64,000 nt of DNA from positions 62,001 to 126,000 of the forward strand of contig NZ_JAKIRP010000008.1 of NCBI RefSeq assembly GCF_021646545.1, in the 5' to 3' direction. This DNA is from Chitinophaga filiformis. Its GTDB lineage: Bacteria; Bacteroidota; Bacteroidia; Chitinophagales; Chitinophagaceae. The notes beneath the pieces are model-generated. The model was not told where the DNA came from, did not search any database, and saw only the letters and a list, made by a program, of their open reading frames with translations. Shown here piece by piece: positions 1 to 7,443 of the stretch. Every line of letters starts with the position of its first letter. Position 1 is the stretch's first letter. Both the position numbers and the translations under genes were made by a program.

Positions 1-620
1 TGAAGACTTTTAAACCGGAGCATGCCAACCAGCTGGAGTATGGTGTAAAGGCCAATCTGTTTGAAGACAGGGTACATGCTACCTTCTCTGTGTACGACAT
101 CAGCGTATCGGACAGGGTGTACCCTGACCCGGCGAATGCTAAGAATGTTATTCAGGGTGGTAAGGTAGGCAGTAAGGGATTCGAACTGGATATTAATGCA
201 AACCCGGTGAAGGGATTCAACCTTACAGCTGGTTACAGCCATAACAGCACGAAAGTGAAAGAAGGTGATCCCAAGGACTTTTATTCCGAGCCAGGCAGGG
301 CTCCCGGTGGACAAGGGCCACAGGACCTGGCCAACATCTGGGCTAACTATAAAATTCAAAGTGGTAAACTGAAGAATTTTGGTATTGGTGTAGGTGGTAA
401 CTATGCCAGTCGCTATAAAGTGATCGACAATGCCACTACCGGCGACTTCTATCTGCCCAGTTATGCATTGTTGAATGGCGCAATTTCTTATAATTCGCAG
501 GATTTCAGGACTTCACTAAACGTGAACAACATCACCAATGAGACATATTACATCGGTTACTGGTCTGTGAACCCACAGCGCAGAAGGAACTTCACCGCAA
601 GTTTCGCGTATAAATTCTAA
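1..620 (+). CDS. TonB-dependent siderophore-type receptor, C-terminal part (5' end outside window)
   Basis: The frame is open from the first base and stops at 618-620; about 206 residues of the C-terminal outer-membrane beta-barrel are present. The sequence has alternating aromatic strands, the receptor-like stretch SKGFELDINANP, and a terminal aromatic residue (AYKF) typical of outer-membrane barrels. The protein would import a TonB-dependent ligand, most likely a ferric siderophore, but the plug that would help define the ligand is outside the window. A strong hairpin follows within 30 bases. The family is well supported; the substrate is a guess. Confidence 0.85.
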   Translation, partial: KTFKPEHANQLEYGVKANLFEDRVHATFSVYDISVSDRVYPDPANAKNVIQGGKVGSKGFELDINANPVKGFNLTAGYSHNSTKVKEGDPKDFYSEPGRAPGGQGPQDLANIWANYKIQSGKLKNFGIGVGGNYASRYKVIDNATTGDFYLPSYALLNGAISYNSQDFRTSLNVNNITNETYYIGYWSVNPQRRRNFTASFAYKF

Positions 621-649
621 TGTAGACTTCATCCATAGATAGATAAACA

Positions 650-679
650 GAGGCCGCCTCCATAGAAAGAGGCGGCCTC
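650..679. terminator. Bidirectional intrinsic terminator
   Basis: An 11-bp perfect stem (GAGGCCGCCTC / GAGGCGGCCTC) with an 8-base loop lies between the convergent receptor and chitinase genes. It is followed by a T-rich stretch. Confidence 0.75.
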
Positions 680-704
680 ATTTATCTTATGCCATGTGAA
701 CGTT

Positions 705-2957
705 TTACTGAATCACTATCTTATTGGTGATTGTGTTGTGACCGTTTGTGATCACTACGATATAGAATCCTGCAGGGATGCCGGCAGTTGAAACGGTTAT
801 TACGCCAGTGCTGGCGGTTTTAGTGGCAACTGCTTTCTTATTGATATCCAGAATGGTTACGCGTACCGGTTGTCTGGCATCCACCTGATCCAGCCTTACG
901 ATAAAGGTGCTACCCTTCACTATTGGATTAGGATACACGGAAGCAGTGGCTGCTTTGGTTGCAGGCGCTACTGTTTGTGCTATGGCGGCTAACCTTGCAG
1001 CGCTCACTGTCCCCCAGTTGAAGGTTTCCCAACCCTGTATAGAAGGACGGTTACAGTTCATTGCCTTTTCGCCGTTCTCAGAGCTTACGTACATACCGTT
1101 GTTGCCCTGGAGGGAAATCGTATTATCAGCATTGACGATCCAGGTGAACTGTTCCCAGCCCTGGATAGTGGTGCGGTCGCAGGTCATAGCAGCAGCCCCG
1201 TTAGCGGAAGTTACATACTTGCCCTGGCTGCTCAGTGCAATCTTACCGTTGCCGGCATCTACTACCAGGAATTGTTCCCAGCCCTGTACTTCAGGACGGT
1301 TACAGTTCATAGCTGTTGTACCGTTCTCTGAGCTCACATACAGGTTGTTTGAACCCTTCAGCCAGATCGTTTTACCGATAGGCGCTTTTGAAGGCTCATT
1401 TGGATTCTGAGGATCAGTTGGAGGATTGGTACCATTGCAGGCGCCTACCACTGCCCACGCAGAGCTTACACCCGGAACGTCGGCAGCACCTGCCCACCAG
1501 AGGTTACGGTAAATGGTACTGTTGTAACGCACTAAGGTACCAGCGGTGGCATAGGTCTTTGCCGCGCTCCACAATGGCAGGCCCGCACAACCTTCAAATG
1601 TCTGGGAGTTCCATACAGCGAAAGTAATGCTGGTCACTACAGAATCCTTACCAGGGCGGATACCCACGGCAGTAGCGGTGTAGGAGTTATAGGCTGATGG
1701 CGTCCACTGTACAGAAGTACCTGCCAGTCGCTTGCCATCTATCTTGATGAATACCTGTGTGATCTCACCAAGTGGATCATTTTTAGATACGGATAAGGTA
1801 ATAGGTGAAAGAGAGCTTACATTCAGAATGCCACTGGATGGCGCTGTGAATGTGAGAGAAGCGATCTTGCTGCACTCTGTATTATCAATCACGAAAGGAC
1901 GCATGTTAGCGCAACCGCAGTTGGATGCGTTGTTACCGCCATTCAGCTCAATGCTTACAGCTTTAAGGCCGGCATAACGCTGATAGTGGCCTATACGGCT
2001 GAGCACTTTAGTATTTTCAGTACCGCTGCCGCACTCGATGCCTCCATTGATGATATTGACGGTAGCACCAAAGCCGGGGCGCAGACCTAAAGCTGTCTGC
2101 TCGGCGGTAGGCGTCCATTTGCCGGGGATCATTACGTCGTGGCAGGAAGGTTTTGGATACTGTTGTGTCATCCAGAACCAGATACCTGTTTCGAACGCGA
2201 TCACACCATCCTGGATCACCTTTTCAGGATTAGCCAGCAGTACGTTCTTATCACCGAAGATAAACTCACTGGCCTGTCCATAGTTGTAGTTGTAACTCAG
2301 CTGAATAGGACCACGGCCATGGTAAGACTTACCTGGAGCGGCCGGATATGTGGCATCGTTAATAACGTAACCGATGTTGTTGGTGTTTTCAAAACCCTGT
2401 TCTTCGCGGAAATAAAGTCCCCAGGCATACTGACCGCCAGGTGCTGTAGGCCAGCCGCCGGTGGTTTCCTGTGAAATGTTTGCCAGGAAAGCGCAGAGCT
2501 CACGCTTGCGTGCGGCGAGATCGCCTTCGCCCGCAAAGGAGGCATAGTCCACCGTTTCCGTCAGGATGTTGTTGGTGGAAATGTTGAAGTCCACATCCGT
2601 GCGGAACACTATGGAAGCCCCCGTGGTCTTGTCAACACGGGTAAGACGATACGCATTCGTACCGCAACGTCTTTCCACAATGATCTTAATGTTGCTCATG
2701 CGGCGCACTGCTTCCGCAAAGTTAGCATAGGAATAAAAATCCTTTTCAGCAGTTGTGGGTGGAATGCCAGAGCCGGAGCGGTCGTCCGGATTATAACGGT
2801 GAGGGAACAAGGTGTTCCATTCAGATGCGGCCAGCACATCGCTAAAGCTCTGTGCATAGCCATTGTTGGTGGCAGCGATGCAGCAGAGAATGAAAGTTAC
2901 GACAAAGCTCCGCCTGAACCATCTGCTGACGGCGGACTGTAGGGAGAGGATTTTCAT
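705..2957 (-). CDS. Secreted modular GH19 chitinase with CBM5/12-like, fascin-like and T9SS sorting domains
   Basis: A 750-residue secreted endochitinase, predicted to cut beta-1,4-linked N-acetylglucosamine chains. A signal peptide ends near residue 35 (NGYAQS). The GH19 domain spans about 40-340, with the family signature QETTGGW holding the catalytic acid near residue 165, GRGPIQLSYNYNYG near 212-226, and INGGIECG. An Ig-like linker (about 365-450) is followed by an aromatic-rich CBM5/12-like chitin-binding module (about 455-507, WSAAKTYATAG and NLWWA). Next come three fascin-like beta-trefoil repeats (about 525-655, SSENG..AMNCNR..GWE.F) and a T9SS type A tail (about 670-750, starting VYPNP). 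It would be exported by Sec and then T9SS. No operon partner is seen. The trefoil module recurs in the enzyme at 40544-43579. Confidence 0.92.
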   Translation of the reverse strand: MKILSLQSAVSRWFRRSFVVTFILCCIAATNNGYAQSFSDVLAASEWNTLFPHRYNPDDRSGSGIPPTTAEKDFYSYANFAEAVRRMSNIKIIVERRCGTNAYRLTRVDKTTGASIVFRTDVDFNISTNNILTETVDYASFAGEGDLAARKRELCAFLANISQETTGGWPTAPGGQYAWGLYFREEQGFENTNNIGYVINDATYPAAPGKSYHGRGPIQLSYNYNYGQASEFIFGDKNVLLANPEKVIQDGVIAFETGIWFWMTQQYPKPSCHDVMIPGKWTPTAEQTALGLRPGFGATVNIINGGIECGSGTENTKVLSRIGHYQRYAGLKAVSIELNGGNNASNCGCANMRPFVIDNTECSKIASLTFTAPSSGILNVSSLSPITLSVSKNDPLGEITQVFIKIDGKRLAGTSVQWTPSAYNSYTATAVGIRPGKDSVVTSITFAVWNSQTFEGCAGLPLWSAAKTYATAGTLVRYNSTIYRNLWWAGAADVPGVSSAWAVVGACNGTNPPTDPQNPNEPSKAPIGKTIWLKGSNNLYVSSENGTTAMNCNRPEVQGWEQFLVVDAGNGKIALSSQGKYVTSANGAAAMTCDRTTIQGWEQFTWIVNADNTISLQGNNGMYVSSENGEKAMNCNRPSIQGWETFNWGTVSAARLAAIAQTVAPATKAATASVYPNPIVKGSTFIVRLDQVDARQPVRVTILDINKKAVATKTASTGVITVSTAGIPAGFYIVVITNGHNTITNKIVIQ

Positions 2958-3066
2958 GGATATACTATTTGGTTTTCAGTGAATAGTCAAATAAATGAAG
3001 TGGATTTTTATAGTGAATACGACATGGCCTGCCCGCTACAGGAGTTGTGTGCAGCGGGTTGTAGCA

Positions 3067-3105
3067 ATGATTATTTTGAGTAATGCAAATGATTATTCTG
3101 AGTAA
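3067..3105. repeat. Two 17-bp direct repeats, period 22 bp
   Basis: ATGATTATTTTGAGTAA at 3067-3083 and ATGATTATTCTGAGTAA at 3089-3105 differ by one base. They sit in the 336-bp gap 2958-3293 between a divergent start (chitinase) and a convergent end (kinase). The spacing is about two helical turns, so a regulator site is possible; a chance duplication is equally possible. Confidence 0.4.
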
Positions 3106-3265
3106 AATAAAAGTAGGCTCTCTTTTCGCTTACGTCATGTTTGTTGCTGGTGTCTGTTTACTGGCACTGGGAATATATATTTATCTGCGAATATTGCCTG
3201 CTGTGATGAGCAGCCAGGCGTGTACGCATACTATGACGTACGAGTTACCATCTGGTACCTGTTAG
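3083..3265 (+). CDS. Possible 60-residue single-span membrane protein
   Basis: This is a short frame with one hydrophobic segment (about residues 14-37, SLFAYVMFVAGVCLLALGIYIYL) and three cysteines or cysteine-like polar tail residues. It is the only candidate gene in the 2958-3293 gap. It matches nothing I recognise. Its start lies inside a small direct repeat, so it may be an accidental frame. Confidence 0.3.
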   Translation: MQMIILSKIKVGSLFAYVMFVAGVCLLALGIYIYLRILPAVMSSQACTHTMTYELPSGTC

Positions 3266-3293
3266 GGAGATAAATTTTTTATGTATGCGTTCT

Positions 3294-4034
3294 CTATTTT
3301 TTAGGATAGTTTGTGCTGATGTGATACCTGTCTTCCATATCCCATAGCCTTGCGCCGCCTTTAATTCCTTCTTTGTTGGTGAAAATGTGAATGTTATCGT
3401 CCAGTGGCATCGTCAGTTCGTCGGCACTTCCACCGCCGATATACAGCCGATCGTAATTGAAGACGGTTTTCAGGATATCCAGCACGCGTTCCATCCTTTT
3501 GTTCCATTTCTCTTTGCCTTCTTTTTCCAGGGCCTTATTGCCGATATATTCGTCATAATCGTGTTCCCGGGTAACAGGGTGGTGTGCCAGCTCAAGATGA
3601 GGCAACAGATACCCATCTATCAGTAGCGCTGTGCCAAATCCGGTGCCTAATGTAACAGCCAGTTCATATCCTTTACCGCTGACTACGCCAAGGCCAAGCT
3701 GGTCAGCATCGTTGACAAGTCTAACCGGTTTACCCAGTAAGTCAGCAATTTGCTGACCGAGGTCGATATTCTTCCAGTTCGGGTTGCCGAGGTTGGGAGC
3801 GGTATAAACGATGCCATTGCGCACATATCCGGGGAAGCCCACAGAAACCTTGTCATAGGCTGGCATTTCCCTGACTAATGTGGCGATGGTCTCCAGTACA
3901 TCCGCCGGCTTCGCATTCTTCGGAGTGGGGAGCCGTTTATATTCCATCTGCCATTCGCCCTTGCTGTTGAGGATAGTGCCTTTGATGTGTGAACCGCCTA
4001 CGTCTATCGCTAAAATGTGATCGGATGATGTCAT
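3294..4034 (-). CDS. ppgK: ROK-family kinase, polyphosphate-glucokinase-like
   Basis: This 246-residue protein is close to the usual length of polyphosphate glucokinases. It has the ROK/actin-fold ATP site DVGGSHIKG at residues 11-19, the catalytic-loop motif NDAD near 105 and the second phosphate loop LGTGFGTAL near 130. The region LELAHHPVTREHDYDEYIGNKAL followed by KWNKRM is typical of polyphosphate glucokinases rather than general ROK sugar kinases. It would phosphorylate glucose in the cytoplasm using polyphosphate and/or ATP. It is transcribed in the same direction as the DUF3606 gene behind it, but a hairpin terminator separates them. Family confidence is high; the phosphate donor is inferred. 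Confidence 0.85.
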   Translation of the reverse strand: MTSSDHILAIDVGGSHIKGTILNSKGEWQMEYKRLPTPKNAKPADVLETIATLVREMPAYDKVSVGFPGYVRNGIVYTAPNLGNPNWKNIDLGQQIADLLGKPVRLVNDADQLGLGVVSGKGYELAVTLGTGFGTALLIDGYLLPHLELAHHPVTREHDYDEYIGNKALEKEGKEKWNKRMERVLDILKTVFNYDRLYIGGGSADELTMPLDDNIHIFTNKEGIKGGARLWDMEDRYHISTNYPKK

Positions 4035-4057
4035 TGTTTACCGGGATTACGATGATT

Positions 4058-4085
4058 GAAAAACCCTGCGTTTCATTACGCAGGG
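4058..4085 (-). terminator. Intrinsic terminator of the DUF3606 gene
   Basis: The stem CCCTGCGT / ACGCAGGG with a 6-base loop is followed on the minus strand by TTTTT. It lies between the DUF3606 stop and the kinase start. Confidence 0.65.
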
Positions 4086-4098
4086 CGTTTCGCTGAAA

Positions 4099-4284
4099 TT
4101 ACTTCAGATTCTGCAGATATTTAATAACATCTTCCCGGAAAGGGCCTTTATTTTTGATGGCTTCCAGTATCTGTTCATGTTTTAAATGCGGAAACTGTCT
4201 GTGAACATATTCCACTTCTGCAGGATCATTGGCATCAATTCTTACGCGGTCCTGCTGACCGACATTGGTTTTGTTGTCAGACAT
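4099..4284 (-). CDS. DUF3606 small protein
   Basis: A 61-residue cytoplasmic protein starting MSDNKTNVG. The pattern QDRVRIDANDPAEVEYVHRQF, then EQILEAIKNKG and VIKYLQ, is that of the DUF3606 family, whose role is unknown. The frame can be extended upstream to 4542, but that extension lacks family similarity and overlaps the divergent SemiSWEET gene. I therefore chose the ATG at 4284. Confidence 0.8.
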   Translation of the reverse strand: MSDNKTNVGQQDRVRIDANDPAEVEYVHRQFPHLKHEQILEAIKNKGPFREDVIKYLQNLK

Positions 4285-4420
4285 ATGATCAGTTTTAGGG
4301 TGAAAGATCTTATCATATATCTGATCAGAGATTGTGCCATTCTCATGGCTGGGATTTGGCCCAGCCGCAACAGGCGGCGGGATTGGCATTATTTTGCTGC
4401 TGGAATAATAAAACCGGGCT

Positions 4421-4681
4421 ATGGAATTTCTTGAAATACTGGGACTTGCAGCGGGTATATGTACGTCTTCTTCCTTGCTTCCACAGCTAATTAAGACAGT
4501 GAAGACAAAAGAAGCACAGGATGTATCCGTGTTTATGTTCATTGTGATGCTAACGGGGAACAGTTTATGGATATACTACGGATTTGCGAAATCCGATTTC
4601 CCGATTATTTCAACCAATTTTCTTGCGCTCGGATTGAATATAGCGATGCTGGTGTTTAAATATAAATACCGGCACAACTGA
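4421..4681 (+). CDS. SemiSWEET-type sugar transporter
   Basis: An 86-residue inner-membrane protein with three hydrophobic segments and the PQ-loop signature LLPQLIKTVKTKEAQDVS at about residues 20-37. This is the size and layout of bacterial SemiSWEET half-transporters, which dimerise to make a sugar uniport pore. Conserved positions such as LTGNSLWIYYG in helix 2 fit. It is divergent from the DUF3606 gene and followed by the end of the esterase gene on the other strand. Transported sugar unknown. Confidence 0.9.
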   Translation: MEFLEILGLAAGICTSSSLLPQLIKTVKTKEAQDVSVFMFIVMLTGNSLWIYYGFAKSDFPIISTNFLALGLNIAMLVFKYKYRHN

Positions 4682-4701
4682 CCGTTGCGCCGGTGCTTGT
4701 T

Positions 4702-6648
4702 TTAAGGAACAGCTGTGAAATTATCCGTTCGGAAGGGGGAGGCAGGTAAACCTTCTTTGTTAAACAGGTTGGCGTCCAGCGGACTATCCGCCCAGGCATA
4801 ACGTACCGCTACAGGTTTGCTGATGGATTCATTCCAGACAAGCACTGTATTGTTTACTATTTCTGCATGTGCCCACCTGAATTTGCCATCAGCTCCGGCA
4901 ATCGCGAAGTGTTTCAGCGTACCGCCTTTTGCTATCAGGCCGCTTCCGGTATTGGTGAATTGGATGATGATCTTATTTCCTTTGATGGTCATGCCCTCAT
5001 ACAGGGGGCCAGAACTGATAACCAGGCTATCATTGTATGCCAGTTTACGGGCGGCCAGGGCCAGCCGTTTGCCTACATCTTCTTTGTTGAGCGGATGGAT
5101 ATCATTCCATTCCCCTATATCCGTGGTGACGGCCATAGCGGTATTAGGAACGGAGAGTGTCTTTAGTTGTGCTTCACGTAGCAGGGCCCAGTTACTATTA
5201 GTCGGCTGCGAATGAATAGCCATATAGCTGGTTAGTTGTGCGTAGAGGAAGGGAAAGTTCCTCATGGGATGCATGCCGGACCATTTGATTCGCCAATCTT
5301 TTATCAGTGCCGGGAATATTTGGCTGTATTCCATAGCTCTCTCAGTATTAGCTTCTCCCTGGTACCAGATGACGCCTTTGATGGCGTATGGCAATAGCGG
5401 CGCTATCATGCCATTGTACAACCCTAAAGGCTGGGTGTAAAAGGTCATTGCAGGCGGTATAGGATCCGTCGCGGCCCCCAGCTGGTATTGCCATGGTCCC
5501 TTCAGGTCGATAGTGTCGGTTGCAGTGAACAGCTGATAAGGTTTGTCTTTATAAAACCCACCGTTGCCGCTATAGTTGATGAGTCGTATAACGATGGTGT
5601 TTGCACCTTTCTTCAGCATGCCGGCAGGGATAGGATATTTCCTCGGCGGATACTGGTATTGTGTAGCGCCGATCAACCGACCATTGAGGTAGACTGAATC
5701 GCGGTCGACCATATTGCCCAGGAATAGCCTGGCTGCCTGTCCGGCCATTGTAGCGGGTACCTGGAAGGTTTTTCTGAACCATACCACTCCGTGTACATTT
5801 TTTAATCCCTGGTCGTGCCAGTAACCGGGGATGTTCATCGTTTTCCAGTCTTGCGGGTGATAGCTGCTATCGAACCATTTTACAGGCGCCTGCATGCCTT
5901 TGTCCTGCCACCATAATCTACTATACCAGTCGTCGGAGGCCTTTTGATCGGCTTTGCGTATGCTGTCCAGGTACGCCGGGTCTTTTAACTTCATTGACTT
6001 GTAGATGGCCGGAAATTGCTGCAATGCCTCATCGCTTAGCCATGCTTCAGCAGTTGATCCGCCGGTGGCAGCCCTGATGATGCCGATGGGGATGTGGTAT
6101 TTCTCATATAACTCCCTGGCAAAGAAATATCCTACACCAGAGAATTGCAGCACAGATTCCGGGTCGGCCATAGCCCAGGAGCCGGTTTCAAGATCTTCCT
6201 GGGGTTGTTGCCAATTCATCCTGGTGGCGACATTGAACGCCCTGATATTTGGATTAGTGGCTGCTGCGATTACAGCAGGATATTTATCCTTTAGCCGTAT
6301 CATGGACAGTTCCATATTGGACTGCCCCGAGCAAAGCCAGACATCACCGATCAGGATGTTCTTAATAGTGAGGTGATTACTGGCATCGATCTTCATGTCA
6401 TAGGGGCCGCCAGCCTCCACAGGCGGGATGGCCACCCGCCAGTGGCCATCCGCTGGAGTGACCGTTTCGTATTGCCGACCGGCAAAGCTGATAGTGATGT
6501 TTTCCCCTGCGGTAGCCCATCCCCACAGGTTTAGCTGGGTTTCCCGCTGTAATACCATGTTATCGCTGATGAGGCGTGGAAGCCTGACCTGTGCGCAAAT
6601 GGAGGTACTTATTACTGTGCTGAGTAGGAACAAACGAAAAGTCTTCAT
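4702..6648 (-). CDS. SGNH-fold acetylesterase (sialate O-acetylesterase family)
   Basis: A 648-residue secreted carbohydrate esterase with a signal peptide ending near residue 20 (SICAQ). The SGNH nucleophile is Ser110 in CSGQSNM. The block GVIWYQGEANTERA (about residue 430) and the late DIHPLNKEDVGKRLA, which supplies the catalytic His, complete the active site. A GH2-type beta-sandwich is inserted between the two halves (about 235-400, VVWFRKTFQVP and DRDSVYLNGRLIG). Annotation pipelines call this family sialate O-acetylesterase. Its place as the last gene of an operon with a GH67 alpha-glucuronidase suggests the real substrate is acetylated xylan side chains. The gap to the upstream SDR gene is 21 bp. 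Confidence 0.85.
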   Translation of the reverse strand: MKTFRLFLLSTVISTSICAQVRLPRLISDNMVLQRETQLNLWGWATAGENITISFAGRQYETVTPADGHWRVAIPPVEAGGPYDMKIDASNHLTIKNILIGDVWLCSGQSNMELSMIRLKDKYPAVIAAATNPNIRAFNVATRMNWQQPQEDLETGSWAMADPESVLQFSGVGYFFARELYEKYHIPIGIIRAATGGSTAEAWLSDEALQQFPAIYKSMKLKDPAYLDSIRKADQKASDDWYSRLWWQDKGMQAPVKWFDSSYHPQDWKTMNIPGYWHDQGLKNVHGVVWFRKTFQVPATMAGQAARLFLGNMVDRDSVYLNGRLIGATQYQYPPRKYPIPAGMLKKGANTIVIRLINYSGNGGFYKDKPYQLFTATDTIDLKGPWQYQLGAATDPIPPAMTFYTQPLGLYNGMIAPLLPYAIKGVIWYQGEANTERAMEYSQIFPALIKDWRIKWSGMHPMRNFPFLYAQLTSYMAIHSQPTNSNWALLREAQLKTLSVPNTAMAVTTDIGEWNDIHPLNKEDVGKRLALAARKLAYNDSLVISSGPLYEGMTIKGNKIIIQFTNTGSGLIAKGGTLKHFAIAGADGKFRWAHAEIVNNTVLVWNESISKPVAVRYAWADSPLDANLFNKEGLPASPFRTDNFTAVP

Positions 6649-6669
6649 AAAACGTGAGATATGTGAAGC

Positions 6670-7419
6670 TTAGAATCCAATTGAATTACCACCGTCTACG
6701 GGCAATATTACCCCTGTAATATACCGCGCAGCATCCGAAGTAAGAAACAGTGCAGTATCTGCAACATCTTCGGGAAGCCCCATGTGTCCCATGGGGGTTC
6801 TGCCAATGGCTTTCTGTTTCCTTTCAGGATCAGCGTTTAATGCTTTAGCCGTCATCGCTGTTTCGATGAATCCGGGAGCAATGGAATTGATGCGGATCCC
6901 TTTAGGGGATAATTCGACCGCCATGGCCCTTGTCATGCCGTCTATTGCCGTTTTACTGGCTGTATAGGCTATGACCCTTGGCATGCCATATTGAGCCGCC
7001 ATAGAGCTTATATTGATAATACTGCCGGTGCCTCTTGGCAACATATGTTTCACTACTTCCCTTGAAATAGAGAATACGGAGCAGAGGTTGGTAGTAATGA
7101 TCTGCTGGAAGTCTTCATCGGTGATTTCGATGAAATCCTTCTTCATATTGATGCCGGCATTATTCACGAGGATATCGATCTGTCCCAGCTGGTCAACGAT
7201 TTTTTTAATAAGATCAGGAATAGAAGGGAGGTTGCTCATGTCATGGATGATTGGATAACAGAGATCGCCCAGTTGTGCTTTGGCGGCCTGCAGCTTCTTT
7301 TCATCCCTGCCTACGATCACGGTGTGGATACCGCTGGCGATAAATTTTTCCGTGATAGCGAGTCCTATACCTGAGCCTCCGCCGGTTACAATTGCTACTC
7401 GTTTTTTTACTGTATCCAT
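6670..7419 (-). CDS. SDR-family oxidoreductase, probable fructuronate/mannonate step
   Basis: A 249-residue classical short-chain dehydrogenase. The NAD(P) glycine motif TGGGSGIG lies near residues 13-20, NNAG near 86-89, the catalytic serine in INISSMAA, and Tyr152/Lys156 in YTASK. The C terminus has the usual PEDVADTALFL...GVILPVDGG. Such enzymes interconvert a ketone and an alcohol on small polar substrates. It lies between a GH67 alpha-glucuronidase (25 bp upstream) and an acetylesterase, with uxuA 5 kb away under the same predicted operator. Reduction of fructuronate to mannonate, supplying UxuA, is the most economical role. Gluconate 5-dehydrogenase activity is the main alternative. Confidence 0.88.
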   Translation of the reverse strand: MDTVKKRVAIVTGGGSGIGLAITEKFIASGIHTVIVGRDEKKLQAAKAQLGDLCYPIIHDMSNLPSIPDLIKKIVDQLGQIDILVNNAGINMKKDFIEITDEDFQQIITTNLCSVFSISREVVKHMLPRGTGSIINISSMAAQYGMPRVIAYTASKTAIDGMTRAMAVELSPKGIRINSIAPGFIETAMTAKALNADPERKQKAIGRTPMGHMGLPEDVADTALFLTSDAARYITGVILPVDGGNSIGF

Positions 7420-7443
7420 ATCGATCTGTTTATTTAAGCTGTA

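Noticed and set aside
4285..4542. N-terminal extension of the DUF3606 protein
   Set aside because: It has no similarity to the family and overlaps the well-supported SemiSWEET gene on the other strand.
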